DNA of 64,000 nt from Sipunculus nudus. Taxonomy: Eukaryota; Annelida; Sipuncula; Golfingiida; Sipunculidae. The notes below the pieces were generated by a model, which did not search any database, had not been told where the DNA came from, and saw only the letters and a program-made list of their open reading frames with translations. The stretch lies in assembly GCA_026874595.1 (NCBI GenBank), contig CM049315.1:66845916-66909915 (forward strand), given 5' to 3'. The translations under genes and the position numbers were made by a program. Of this stretch, positions 12,751-25,004 are shown one piece after another (position 1 is the stretch's first letter; each line of letters starts with the position of its first letter).

Positions 12751-13711
12751 TTATGATTATTTAAACATATTGCAAATACATAAAACTGAATACAATATGA
12801 AATAGAATCTAATGCAGGCTCGGTACAGTCAATAAAACAAAGAGATAATATCATATACGATAGCGGTGGGTGGTAGGTGAGGAGATATCTACCGCAAAAA
12901 AAAAATTTCGAAACCGCTGGGTGTAATTTAAAACCTCGTCAAGGCCCGGCACGCCGAACGCAGCGCGCGGCGATGCAAATACTTGTATACAAAATATGAC
13001 CACCCGGCATTTTGGCGACTCTGCAAAGCGCAGGAAACCATTTTTAGCTTTGCTTTTCAACGCTGCACAGCACTCCGCAGCGCAGTATTTGGAGTGGACA
13101 TTGATAATAAAAAAATTACATAAATGTAATTCACATTTTTTTCACAGTGCAGTGTTCGGTGTGGCAGGGCCTTTGGTATTAGGTTTCAGGTATTTGGTTT
13201 CTCGCACATCAGAAGGATTGAGTCTTCCGATAGAGGAATTGGAATTTATGAAGACATTTGAGTTTTTAAAGGAGGAAACGATGGGTTCAGTATATGATCT
13301 TGGAAATAGATAGTATGTGTCTGAACTATACGGGCTCTTCAACCGTTATTGAAAGTTGTTAAGGAGTAAGAATCATATATCTGGCGTAAATCAGTACAGA
13401 AGAATAGAAAGATTTATTCCTCCTCAGCAAAATTTATTGGATCAATTCAAACAATTTTCAGAATAGTGTATATCATTCTACTTAAATGTGTGTGTGTGAC
13501 AAGAATAATTGCAATAGTGCCGTGTTTACAACAAAGGCTGACATCTTAAAGAACCCATAATCATTTTGGCCATCAGAGACGGAATCGCTATGGGAGCTAC
13601 CTGAAGTTTTTGCTATTCCAGTATGGACCCTAATGTGTACATATTAGCAAAGTTGTGAAAACAACGCCTTTTCCTCTTATTTAAAGGGCGAAGTATTACG
13701 AAGATTGCGAC
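12751..13711. other. Upstream region of the TIR-STING-STING gene
   Basis: No convincing coding exon. A locally GC-richer stretch lies at about 12910-13090 with several GCGC and CAGCGC words. The region immediately 5' of the ATG at 13712 has no obvious TATA box. A 5' untranslated exon could lie here but cannot be identified by eye. Confidence 0.35.
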
Positions 13712-14144
13712 ATGGCGGAAGGCATCCTTCCCAAACTGGGGGGAAAAGTTGACTATCACGTTTTTATCGCGCACAGTAAAGAAGTCAAGAAAAAGATCAA
13801 ACAGAAATTCAGCGACACTCTTCGAAAAGAAGGATACAAAATATATGAGAAAAAGGCTTCGTTGCTGTGTTGGGAAAAGGGAACAGACGAAATAGGTGAC
13901 GCGATAAGCCACAGTCGCCGTACTATACTCGTCATCACCAAAGACTACATGAAGACTGAAGAGTTTAAGAGTGTGATCAACGAGGCTATTAACTGGTCTT
14001 ATAAGACAGAAAAACGGGTTTTGCTTCCCATTCTTGATGACGTCAACTTAAAGGAAGTGCCACGTCAGCTCAGAGTGATGCATACGTCATTCTATCAGAT
14101 GAACGATGAAAATCTGCTACGCCGCTTGAAACAGGGGATTGCAG
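13712..14144 (+). CDS. Exon 1: TIR domain of the TIR-STING-STING gene
   Basis: Encodes residues 1-144. Box 1 is YHVFIAHS (residues 15-22). The BB-loop region is CWEKGTDEIGDAI, where the common x-P-G is replaced by E-K-G. The strand TILVIT follows, then KSVINEAINW. The glutamate E91 in this segment aligns with the catalytic glutamate of NAD-cleaving TIR domains such as SARM1 (in DWVHKE). Box-3-like SFYQM precedes the exon end. The donor is GCAG|GTTGGT after g14144, phase 1. The open frame continues into the intron as a poly-leucine (CTA/CTT) artefact. Confidence 0.88.
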
Positions 14145-16937
14145 GTTGGTTTAAATCAATACTAGTACTACCACTACTACTACTACTACTACTACAACTG
14201 TTATTATTATTATTGTTATTATTATTACAATTCAAATCCAAACATGTTTATTTTGTTTGTTATCCAAATCATGTACACATTATTTCGTATAACGACCCCT
14301 GAATGAGTCTAAATGCAGCGAATGTACTAAATGGTACCTTAACAGGGCGCCTGAAAATGCAGTTATGTCATGGATGGCGTAAAATCAACATGACAATTTT
14401 GTTCAGATATAATAAATAATATAAGCTAATATGATAGAGCGTTTGGTCTAACAATGCGATCTTATTATCCAATTGTAGATGAAGTGTCTTTGATCACGGT
14501 CATGCCAGCTGGGAATATGGCTTATGGTCTCGCGTGGTCTTATTTCTATGGTTACCTTGGGCACTTGCTTCCCAGTGAGTATATTTTGGGTAATGGTATG
14601 TAAGTGTGTTATGGAGAGGAGCGGGGGTAGTGGTTTGCACGTAGCTACGACATGTAAATATTGCCTGCAAAGAGGAGAAAGCGCTAGTACGTCTGCGATA
14701 GGTCTTCAGAGGGTTAAATGGTCCACTGTCACAAGGTTAAGGTTAGCATTAACCTATAGTTGTCCCGGCTGTCTTTGTTTACCAATATTTATACTAGACG
14801 TAAATGGTCACACAGTATTTTATATGTTTTCTGTCTCAAGATCACACATCTATTTTGGAAAACATAGCAGCATACACTCATTAACCCAGAGCTCAAGCCT
14901 ATACGTATTTATATAGACACAAATGTGAACATTCCTCTTTATATCTCAATGACAAATATTCCGGGAAGATACTAGCGCTCACTCACCCATACGATCTCTA
15001 AAGAATTATATATCATATATAGACCAGCCCAGTCGATGCAGTGGTTAAGACTTTATAATTGCTCCCGCTGACAGAGCCATCAAACTAGTACCGCAACGCT
15101 TAAAACAGGTACTTTCACCTCGCGGCAATTTACATAACTAGTTCACGGCTCTCTGAACGTCCAGTGGTTGTGGGGCGGTCAGGGCCACAAATCACCGCCT
15201 CGCTGAACAATGGTCTTTTCCAGTGACGTCCGAAGTTATTGCGGTCTTTCCCAGAAATCACTCCAAACCAATGTGGTTCCTTCAGTCATCGCTTTTTGCG
15301 CGCTTCCAGTTGGATATTAAGTAGTATAATATGTGTTTTTATGTCATTAGGTCAATAGGTCCTCCCATATGTTGAGTCCGATATTCATTCGTTGAGAGTT
15401 CTTCAACGCTCTTCAAAGTTGGCTTGTTTAAAAAAAATGTCACAAAACCCTTACTCAACCTGTCAGCGTAGTTCCCAGTGAGGTGTGTTCTCTCCTGGTC
15501 ACCGGTCAGCTTTAAAAATGTAATACATTTAGCCGCTGGCTGAAATAGGGCAGTAGCATGGTTCCCATCCATGGTATTAAATAGTAACTACTGCGTGCAT
15601 ATGCAGATTATACATATTTCTCTGTCGTTGATGTTTCAGAATTAAAACAAAGGATTAAATCGTCAAAGCTCTGCTCAGAAGAATCCAAATTCCTGCCAAA
15701 GTTTGTCATCATTATCCCAGTGGATTGCTACTGCCCTGATTCTCTGACAGAAACAGATGAGCGATTCATCTTCGAGGACCACATCAAATACAAGGCAATG
15801 AGAGCCGGGATTGAGCGTGATTATAAAAGCACAGTCTATAGCATCACTGACCTAACCAACGCAAAGGTACTGTTAAAACACACAATGGTTATTATACAAA
15901 GATATATTATTACAAACACAAATTTAATAAAAGATGCTAATTTTGAAATAAACAGCATAGTAAAGAAACGAAGGCAAGCAGTATACCTGTTTTGCTAAAA
16001 AAAATAATAATTTTTGCACATATACACACATAATTATGGAATCATTATAGCTAATCCTGAACAAATGGGATATGCAGTTAACAAAATTAATATCAACAAG
16101 ATCGAATTGGGATATACATCGCTATCCTGCACGAGAAAAATATTCATTATCTCGGCATTTTATGATAACATATATTAGCAGTGGGACAGAATCGATTTTA
16201 GTAATTTTACTATGGTATACTTTGCAGTACTATTTAACGTGTGAGTTTGCCACGCCTCTTTTGACGTTATATGAAATGGCGCGTATCGAGGGTGCAGCGC
16301 GGCTGACAGAGGAACATCAGCGACACCAAAAGGAATTGTTTGTTGAAGTCCTGCGGGAGATTCTAGAACATCCAGAAAATCTGGGATGCAACGGAAAATG
16401 TATCATACTCGAGTACAATGGGTCGCTTGGTAAGTTTACGGGTGTCATCGGCACAAGGTATTACTGGTCCCTTAAGACGCATAAGAAACAACCTTCCTCT
16501 AAAACCTTATAGAAATTGAACCAATGGCATATATTGTGGAAGTATATAAACTGCATAAATGCATCAGAATTTTGTACCTGCAACATTAACGATTCAGGCA
16601 ATATCAATAGATTTTCGATAGATGTATGTTAAGCTGTAAAAATAAAAATAATTCCTGGAAGTTTTTTTCGAAAAAGTAAATATGATCAGTTCTAAATAGA
16701 ATGTAAATGAGGTAAAATGAAGAAAAATGTGAAATATAAAATTGACAAGTGTTTTAAATTCACATTTCCTATTGTTTGCAATTAGCTTTTCTTACCGTAA
16801 AGATGAGATAACAGGCTCGGCTATTTTCCTGTGTCGGCGACATAAATAAGAAAATTTTAATATTGAATGCAAAGAGACGTGAAAGGATTCCCTAGTATAT
16901 AAATTTTTCAGAATGTCATATATTTTTATATTTACTG

Positions 16938-16982
<45 letters not shown>

Positions 16983-19900
16983 GATATATATATAATATAT
17001 ATTCAATAAATATATATATGTGCATGAACTTTAATTTAAGTCGGGACAGAAGAGAATCCTACAGGTAAGTTCAGATACGCTATCAAGCTACATTACATAT
17101 ATACAGGGGTTTCAAAGATAATCTAACACCTTATCCCCTCAAGAAGTTATGTTAATAAATACAAAATTATATGTCAATTTTCCATAATAATGACGCATAT
17201 TCTGTACTCCGGGAAAAGCACGCATGCATGATCTAAGGCTTGTGTAAAAATACAGCAAAAAGGCTGCTTTATCAATGGCTCGTGATCATCATGATTTCCT
17301 CAATATAAGTACTAGGTCCCTATTCCATTTACAGACGGTACGCAATCTTATCATTTATTCAAACTCTACACCCGTTTTAATTATAAAATATGCATGCAAA
17401 ATATGCATGCCAAAGTATAAAGTACTGAAAACTAGCTCGCAAAACTATTATTCCCTGTTTTTGCTGTGAATGGTTATTTCCTATAGTTTATTTGGCCTTT
17501 GCATGGTCGGTTCAATGTTATGATAACTTTGACGCTTGCCTATTCATTTTTATACCGTATCCATTCCCTGAACAATACATATACCCCTATATTTGGACAA
17601 GTGATATGATATATAACAACATTAATATTTATTTCATGCAGATATCAAGTGTAAACAACCTTATTAATTGTAAATAACTGTCTTTACAGACCAGGATTTT
17701 GTTGATTTTGTTTTGGAAAAAATTAAAGAAGAATTGAAGGAAGAACATGAAGGTAATATATCTGTAAAAATGTTAATGTTTCATACACGTCATACACAAT
17801 GGGCTATAGATTTAAACGCAAGTCTCACTGGGATATATAAAACCAACATGTTTCACATGTGCTTAGCAAAATAACACTGACACGTGTTTAGCTCAGCGTA
17901 CATGTTAAGAAATTTTGATACGATGCAATTTCGCAATTTCCTATCACACCGTGATGTCACGTAATGAAAATAAAAATAACTATATATTCTTAAATCCACT
18001 TGTACGTAACCTGTCCAAGGTATGAGGATGGGCGGGCCTGTAACAAGTTAAAACCTTTCAACAGACATTTGGGGTCGACCCATTTGAACCAATATAATCG
18101 AAAACGATTATTGGGTCTGACCCATCTCGCCTTTTCTGACCAACCTTAGCATCGGTTACTTGGTTTAACCCATCTTAAGATGAGCTACTTAATATCCAAT
18201 ATATGTAATTTGGTCACACCTATCTTAAGATGGGCCAGATCGGAGGATGGCGGGCAACTTATGTCAAACATATGTCTGTTTGTCCGTTTGTTGCTTGCCG
18301 GAATTCTTCGGTTTCGGCAAGCATGTTGGTCGGATGCGTATGTCTGTTTAGCTGTTTGTCTGTCTGTCTGCACTCTACTGGCCACAATGTTTCACCAATC
18401 TCTTCCAAACTCACAAAGTTGATTGACAATCAAAAGTCCTAGAAGCGTTTTGTTTTGGTTAATATAGGTCTAAGGTCAAGGTCTTCGAAAAACTACAATA
18501 TAGTTTTTAGTTCAGCTGACTGGAAGTCATCTGAGCTATAGCGATCACTCGTCGTCCGTCCGTCCGTAAACCAGGCACAAACCGTAATCGCTGGACCTGG
18601 AATCTTCTAACTTGACATGCAGGGAGGTCAATGAACAATCTCCGTGGAAACCTGAAATAAAGTCTCTGTTACCCATATCGTTCGATAATGAAAAATATAA
18701 AAATCTAGTGTCTGAACAACCAATGGATTGATCACATTTTTTTGCATGCATATTGATCATGAAGATTATCATCATTTCCTGCAGACTGGTGGCGCCACCT
18801 GGATATTTCCTCATTTTCAGGCATTATTTAAACTATTTTTGAGACCATAAAAGGTACGGTCGACCGATAACCAGGCACAAATAGTAACCGCCAGACCTGT
18901 AATCGTCTAACCTTATATGCAGGGGGATCCATGGAAAATCTCCGTGGAAACCTGAAATTAGGTCTCTGTTACTCATATCCGTCGAGCTGTGGGGCTCAGA
19001 AATAACCCCCCCCCCCCCCCGAAATAATTAAAAATTTATACAAAAGCTACAGTATCTGAACAACTAATGCATTGATTACCATGATTCTTTGCATGCATTT
19101 TGATCATGGGGTGTATCATCAGTTCCTGCAGACTGATTGCGCCACCTAGATTTTTTCCCTAATTTTAACTCATTTTTTACTATTTTTGAGACCTTCGAAG
19201 ATGCAGACGTCAGTTAACAGGGTGCAAAACATAACAATTATACCTAGAATCTTCTAACTTGACATCCAGGGAGGTCCATGAAAAATGAGGTCTCTGTTAC
19301 CCACATCCTCTGAGCTATGCTTAAGTTGAATTGGGATAACACGTATAAAATTTAGCATTCAGATGATAAAATTCCTTTTGTTTATGTCTTCCTAGTCTGC
19401 TGAGCGTCATGACCCCTGGGTCACTTGTTTCTTCATAGTTTCGTCAAAAATCCTCGTAGCCTCATAAACTGTAGCTCATTTTTATTCGTCATTCGAAGTA
19501 GCGTCATATTGACCCTCTGGCATTACGACCAGATTACTAGCGCCAGAGTGTCATGACATCTACGTCTGAGGATCGCATTATAAGGCCTTATGAAGATGCA
19601 AATATTTTCGTCATTTCTGACAACGCTTCATGGGCTACAGGTACACTGTTAATCAACATAAACCAGACCATTCGATAGCATTTTTTGTGTACTTTCTCAT
19701 AATACCAAATATGAGCGAGAAACGTTCCTGTTTAACCGAGCACATTGGTAAACCCCTCGGCATGTTTGTTGAATTTGTGACCGCATGAACACAAGCACGG
19801 CTCGCACGGGTTACAGTGTAATGTACTAAGGCCAGTCTATTACTACAATTCGCACTCTCTGTATTTCATCATTATTATATATTATGTAAGTTGCAGGTGT

Positions 19901-22900
19901 TTAAGTTAATTGGGACTTTGTGTATTCAAATGTCAGAGCTGGGTTGCCAGGTATTTACATAATGACTGTAATTGCTTAGCCTTGATTACATGGCAACTCT
20001 ATTCAGTCTAATTGCACTTTCATTCAGCTCCTGTGCACACCTTTCTTTAATTGCATCTGTGGTGACACGTCAGGGAAATCTCTGATTGGTTTACTAATGG
20101 TGTATGAATAATGCTGGGAGAGAAGCGAGGTGTTGGGAGGCAGTTACAAACTGGGGGCCAAGCCCTAAACAGGGGCTCGGCATACCCTCTCCTTTATAGT
20201 TAAAATAAAGAATCTTTTACATCAACTGAGAGACTTGTAAGTTTGTCACCAGTGCATCCTGGACCAGGTTATAATCTCTACAATAGGACGCAGGCAACTT
20301 GCAGGCGACACAGGAAATGATCCGTGTCCATGTAGACGGTGTTTCAGTTTGGGTTGCGAGCTCACACATATACTATTGTGTTTATTTACCATTCCAAGCA
20401 TAATATTGAGATTATGGGCCGTTTTCCAAAATATGAATGCAACCAGATGCATGATCACTGCGATAATTCCTCCATATTACTAGTATCACGACTCGAGTAG
20501 GCTTACCAGCCCAATTATCCGATTGCCTACTGAGTCGGGTTGTCACGGCTACATTCGAAGGCCCTTTTTTTTCTGATGTGCAACTATCCCAAATCTGGGG
20601 AAAAGTCATGATATTCGAAAATATTTGGTCTTATTTTTCTAACTAGTTTTATGCATCAGGTAGCATTTAATTAGACTAGTTATACGCATCAGGAAGCATT
20701 TAATAAGCCTTATATGTTTCTAGTTTAATTCTCCCAATATGTCGCACAATATCTCTTCAAACGAGATTTTGGGAGATTTCATTCATGATACCCTGGAGGC
20801 CACAAGTTTGCAGGAATCCTATTGAAACTGATCTACCTTATGTCCTACATTAATATCTCGAAATGTTTTTTTTTTTTTTTAATATGGCGGCTAGGGGCGC
20901 TGCACTTTAAACACTACATGCAACATATCATTTTTCGTCCACATCTCCAAAACTATAAACCTTAGCTACAAAAAACTTAGATCATTTTGTTCCACTATAC
21001 CTTTTCCAAGAGATTATTTAGTCTTCTGTTTCCTCAGATGTGTCAATGTGTCAGTATGTATGTCTATTCATCCGTAACTACAAATTCGCCTCAATACTTT
21101 TGTCTGATATTTGAGACTCTAGAAGCCAGAATTTTCGAGCAATCACTCTGAATGTTATCCAGTTAATGGAACACCTAACGTTCTTATACCAATGGTCTAT
21201 CAGCATAAATAGGTCAAATTATAAGGTCAAGGTCATCTGCAAACCATAACATATTTTTTTTTGGCTTTGAATTTTTATCAAGATTCCTCACGGCCTCATA
21301 AACTCTAGCTCATGTTATACGTCATTCAATTGCCTTTCTTCTGATATGTAGCTGTCTCAATCTGTTGTTACAGTGGTTACGCATTTTTGAGAAAAATATG
21401 TGATATTCGATAAGCCAGAGAGGTCTTGTGTTTTTCATCAGGTAGCATTTAATAAGCCTTCCATGATTTAATGTTAAGTTTTGCGAAAACTTGTACCATT
21501 TCTCCTCAAACCAGATTTAGCGATATTTTAGTATTCTCGTCCTACAAGCCACAATACTTCACCAATCGCTCTAAAAGTTATCAGTAAATGAAAACTACAG
21601 GAATCCTTTTGTTTTTGGTTGAATTAGGTCAAAGTTCAAATCATCAAAAAACCTCAAAGTTTCCTCATAACTTTGAAAAATATTTTCCTGTCTTCACAAA
21701 TTATAGCTCATTTTGCTCCTCTATGCATTCCTTGTAATCTGTTCAATCTAAGTGTCATCCAGATTGTGTCAGTCTGTCAGTATGTCCGTCTGTTCGTCTG
21801 TTGTTGTCAGCTTTCTCTGCTTGCATGTTCTTTTGTCTGATATATATATCATCCTACAGGCTACAACTCAGCAATCGCTTTAAAAGTCATACAATTGATA
21901 GAAAACAGACAATATGTTCTGTCTGTTCGTCTGTTTGTCATTTCTATTTCCGACAATCGTTCGACCTATGGTCGTCTAGTTTAATTGTCCGTCGATTTTT
22001 TCAAACTTTGTCAAAATGTTTTGCATGCCTTAGGAAAGAATGCTATTGTTTTCTATGTGGCCATGGTTACGAGGGGGCCTTACAGCTAGAAAATCATGAT
22101 ATACCATTTAAGCGCGATTTTTCAGTTACTGTAAATAATATCTCAACTTTAAAGGCTGCATCTGAAACAATGATCCTAAGGCTTTCTTTTTGCCGACACG
22201 CGGTAATTTGTGCAGTAACCATGGTCGCAAATTTTGGGGTTAATTTATGAAAATTAAAAAAAGCGAGCCTCATCTTTTCGGTCTCGGTCACTTTTGACGC
22301 TAAAACGGTATAGTTTGCTGCCTACGATAGCATATTCACATTTTCATTGACACGGTTGTAAGTCTCTTCAAATATCGTCACATGTAGCGTGAAACGAGAA
22401 TATTCGAGATTTAGCAAAGGCGGCCTTTTGTGCTACAGAGGTGTATCTTCTGTATTGGTTTGTATTTTACAAGCAGCTTCCAGTGAAACTATTGCAAGTG
22501 TTGCTTATTTCGTCATGTGTCGCATCAAATGAGAATATGCGTCATTTGGCAAAAACGACCATTACTCGATCACTTTTTAGGCTATATAGGTAAACGTATA
22601 TCTGCATAGGATAACATTTGACACGTTTTCATAGACACAGTAGTAAGTCTCGTCAAATCTCGTCAGGTTTTGCGTCAAATGAGATTATGCGAGATTTGGC
22701 AAAACGATTATAACTCGATAACTTTTATTGCCAGAAAGGTCTAGTTTTCTTCGTTCGATAGCATTTTACAGGCAAATAGTGAAACTATATATTGCAAGTG
22801 TCATCAAATCTCGTAACGTTTAACATCAAACGCAAATAAGTGTGATTTGGCAATAAAATTTTATAATTCATACCTTTTCTATACCATTGTTCTAATTTTC

Positions 22901-24932
22901 TGTTACTTTGACAAAATTTCAGTTACTCAACTACAAGTTGTTTCAAATCTCCTGACATCTGCTGTCAAACGAGAATAAGCGAGATTTTTCAAAATACTTA
23001 AACTCGGTCATTTTTCATGCTAGAGAGGTCATATTTTCTGCTTTTGGAATCATTTGATAAGCTTACAGTGACTCAATTGCAAGTTGCAAGTCTGCTGTCA
23101 AACGAGAATGTCACTGGAATGCCATTAACTCGGTCATTTTTTATCTAGACAGGTCTAGTTTAGACCCATTCCTTTTTCAGCATTTCACTTGCTGTCAGTG
23201 ACCGGACTACAAGTCTTGTCATATTTCGCTACATCAGCCGTCAAACTATAAAAAGCGATATTTAACCAACATGCTCATAACTTTTCTGCTTGCTGTGACA
23301 TTTTATAAGCTCTACCTAATCTAGTCTCGTAAAATCTTGCCTGTTGACCAGATATGTGAATGCTATTGTGTCATCTACAGCTGTCTGCTGGAAAAGGCTG
23401 GCGACTGTGTCAGGATTACAGGATTTTTGTGTAGTAAAGATACGCAAACATTTAGATGAAATTCATCAATATTTTAAAAGGTCAAGTTATATTGCGTATT
23501 ACATCGTAGTTTGGTACTTTATTTCCGGTGTGGTCGAAGGTTTACGGTTTCCGAGTGATTTTCATTTTGTATCACATTTTAACTTTCAGAGCGTCCAATG
23601 GCTGACCCACGTTCTCTGTATACATATAAAGTACCAATTGGGAACGTTGCTTACGGCCTGGCTCACACCTACTTTCTTGGCTATCTGAAGCTGGTTTTGC
23701 CAGGTATGAAATACAATACACTGAATTATAATCAGAAGAATTTCCAGTTGATATTATGATACAATGTGAAAAAGCATATGAATAAGCACTCATGGAAATG
23801 TCCAGTTGTTTGTATCTCGTTCATCAATATTTGATTCACAATATGACAACTTTCCTCGCTGTTATGTTGGCTGTAAGCCTAGGACCCTGATGTCCCTGGT
23901 TTAAAGTAACAAACTGCCTTCTGCTAAGTAAACAGCTTGACCATTTCCTAGTCATAATCTTAGCTGTGCTGTTAGTTTATATATTGTTAGAAAGCTGAAT
24001 TGAATGTGATTATGAATAATCATGTATTGTTTTTAGAAAATGATCTAATATTTGTAAATACAGTAATAGAGCCCTTAGTAAGGAGAGTCTAAAGAATTTA
24101 ATATTGATGAGGTCGTAATTTGACAGTTTCCTTTGCCTTGCTGATATACGATTAATTGTATATGTAAAGTCACTGTGTAAGATTTAAACAACTACATTAA
24201 CTATTGAGTAACGATTCGGTTTTTAATTTCAGATCTGCAAAAGAAGGTACAGGTGCTTCCCATCTATCAAGCAAATCGAGACATGTTCTGTAATAAGCTG
24301 TTGCTTGTCATAACCCCTGATGGGTTCTGCTCAAAATCCTTCACGGATGCTGAAGAAACTTTCCGAAAGGAAGGTGAAATTCCCATCCAAAAGACACGTG
24401 CCGGAAACAAGAAGAGAAGCTTTAACATAACAGTTCTGAGCGTCACAGTAGACGAACAGGTAGAGTTACTATGACCTATATTCTCTTTAACATTCTAATT
24501 TTTAGTGTCACAGCAGAATTAGAGGTAGAGTTTGTATTACCTATATTCTATTTAACATTGCAGTTTTTAGCGTCACAGCAGACCAAGTGGTAGAGTTACT
24601 AAGACCTATATTCTTTTTAACGTTCCAGTTTTTAGAGTTACCATGACGGTCAGACCTATGATTTCATTCAAATCTATCATGCAACCAGCAGTTGTATATA
24701 CGTCAACTCCTGTAACTGACAATTTTCAAAATTCGTGGGGATGACTGGTAGTGAAAGGCTCTAGGTATTTCTCCGGTTCAATCCCGCCAGTCATGACACA
24801 AATGAAGATCAGATATTGTCTAAAATTCCTCAGTAAGTTGCCGTCATTATTTCTTCGTTATTCTCAGTTGCGTATCCAGGATTTGAAGATAGAGGGGGAG
24901 GTTGAATGATGGGGAGGTTTCTGGCAATTTTG

Positions 24933-25004
<72 letters not shown>

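Noticed and set aside
12996-13313. Plus-strand frame of 105 codons upstream of the TIR gene
   Set aside because: No recognisable domain, no splice-compatible link to exon 1 and a low-complexity start. A 5' exon here cannot be supported.
14145-14302. Extension of the TIR exon into a leucine-rich, apparently membrane-like segment
   Set aside because: It is a CTA/TTA trinucleotide repeat after a usable donor at 14145. Splicing to exon 2 restores clear STING homology in frame.
15035-15240. SINE with A-box-like CAGTGGTTAAG
   Set aside because: No B box at the expected distance and no second copy in the window.
24735-24800. tRNA-like sequence in intron 7 (GGTTCAATCCCGCC with GACTGG/CCAGTC pairing)
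   Set aside because: Only about 50 nt long and lacking a plausible anticodon arm; at most a remnant.
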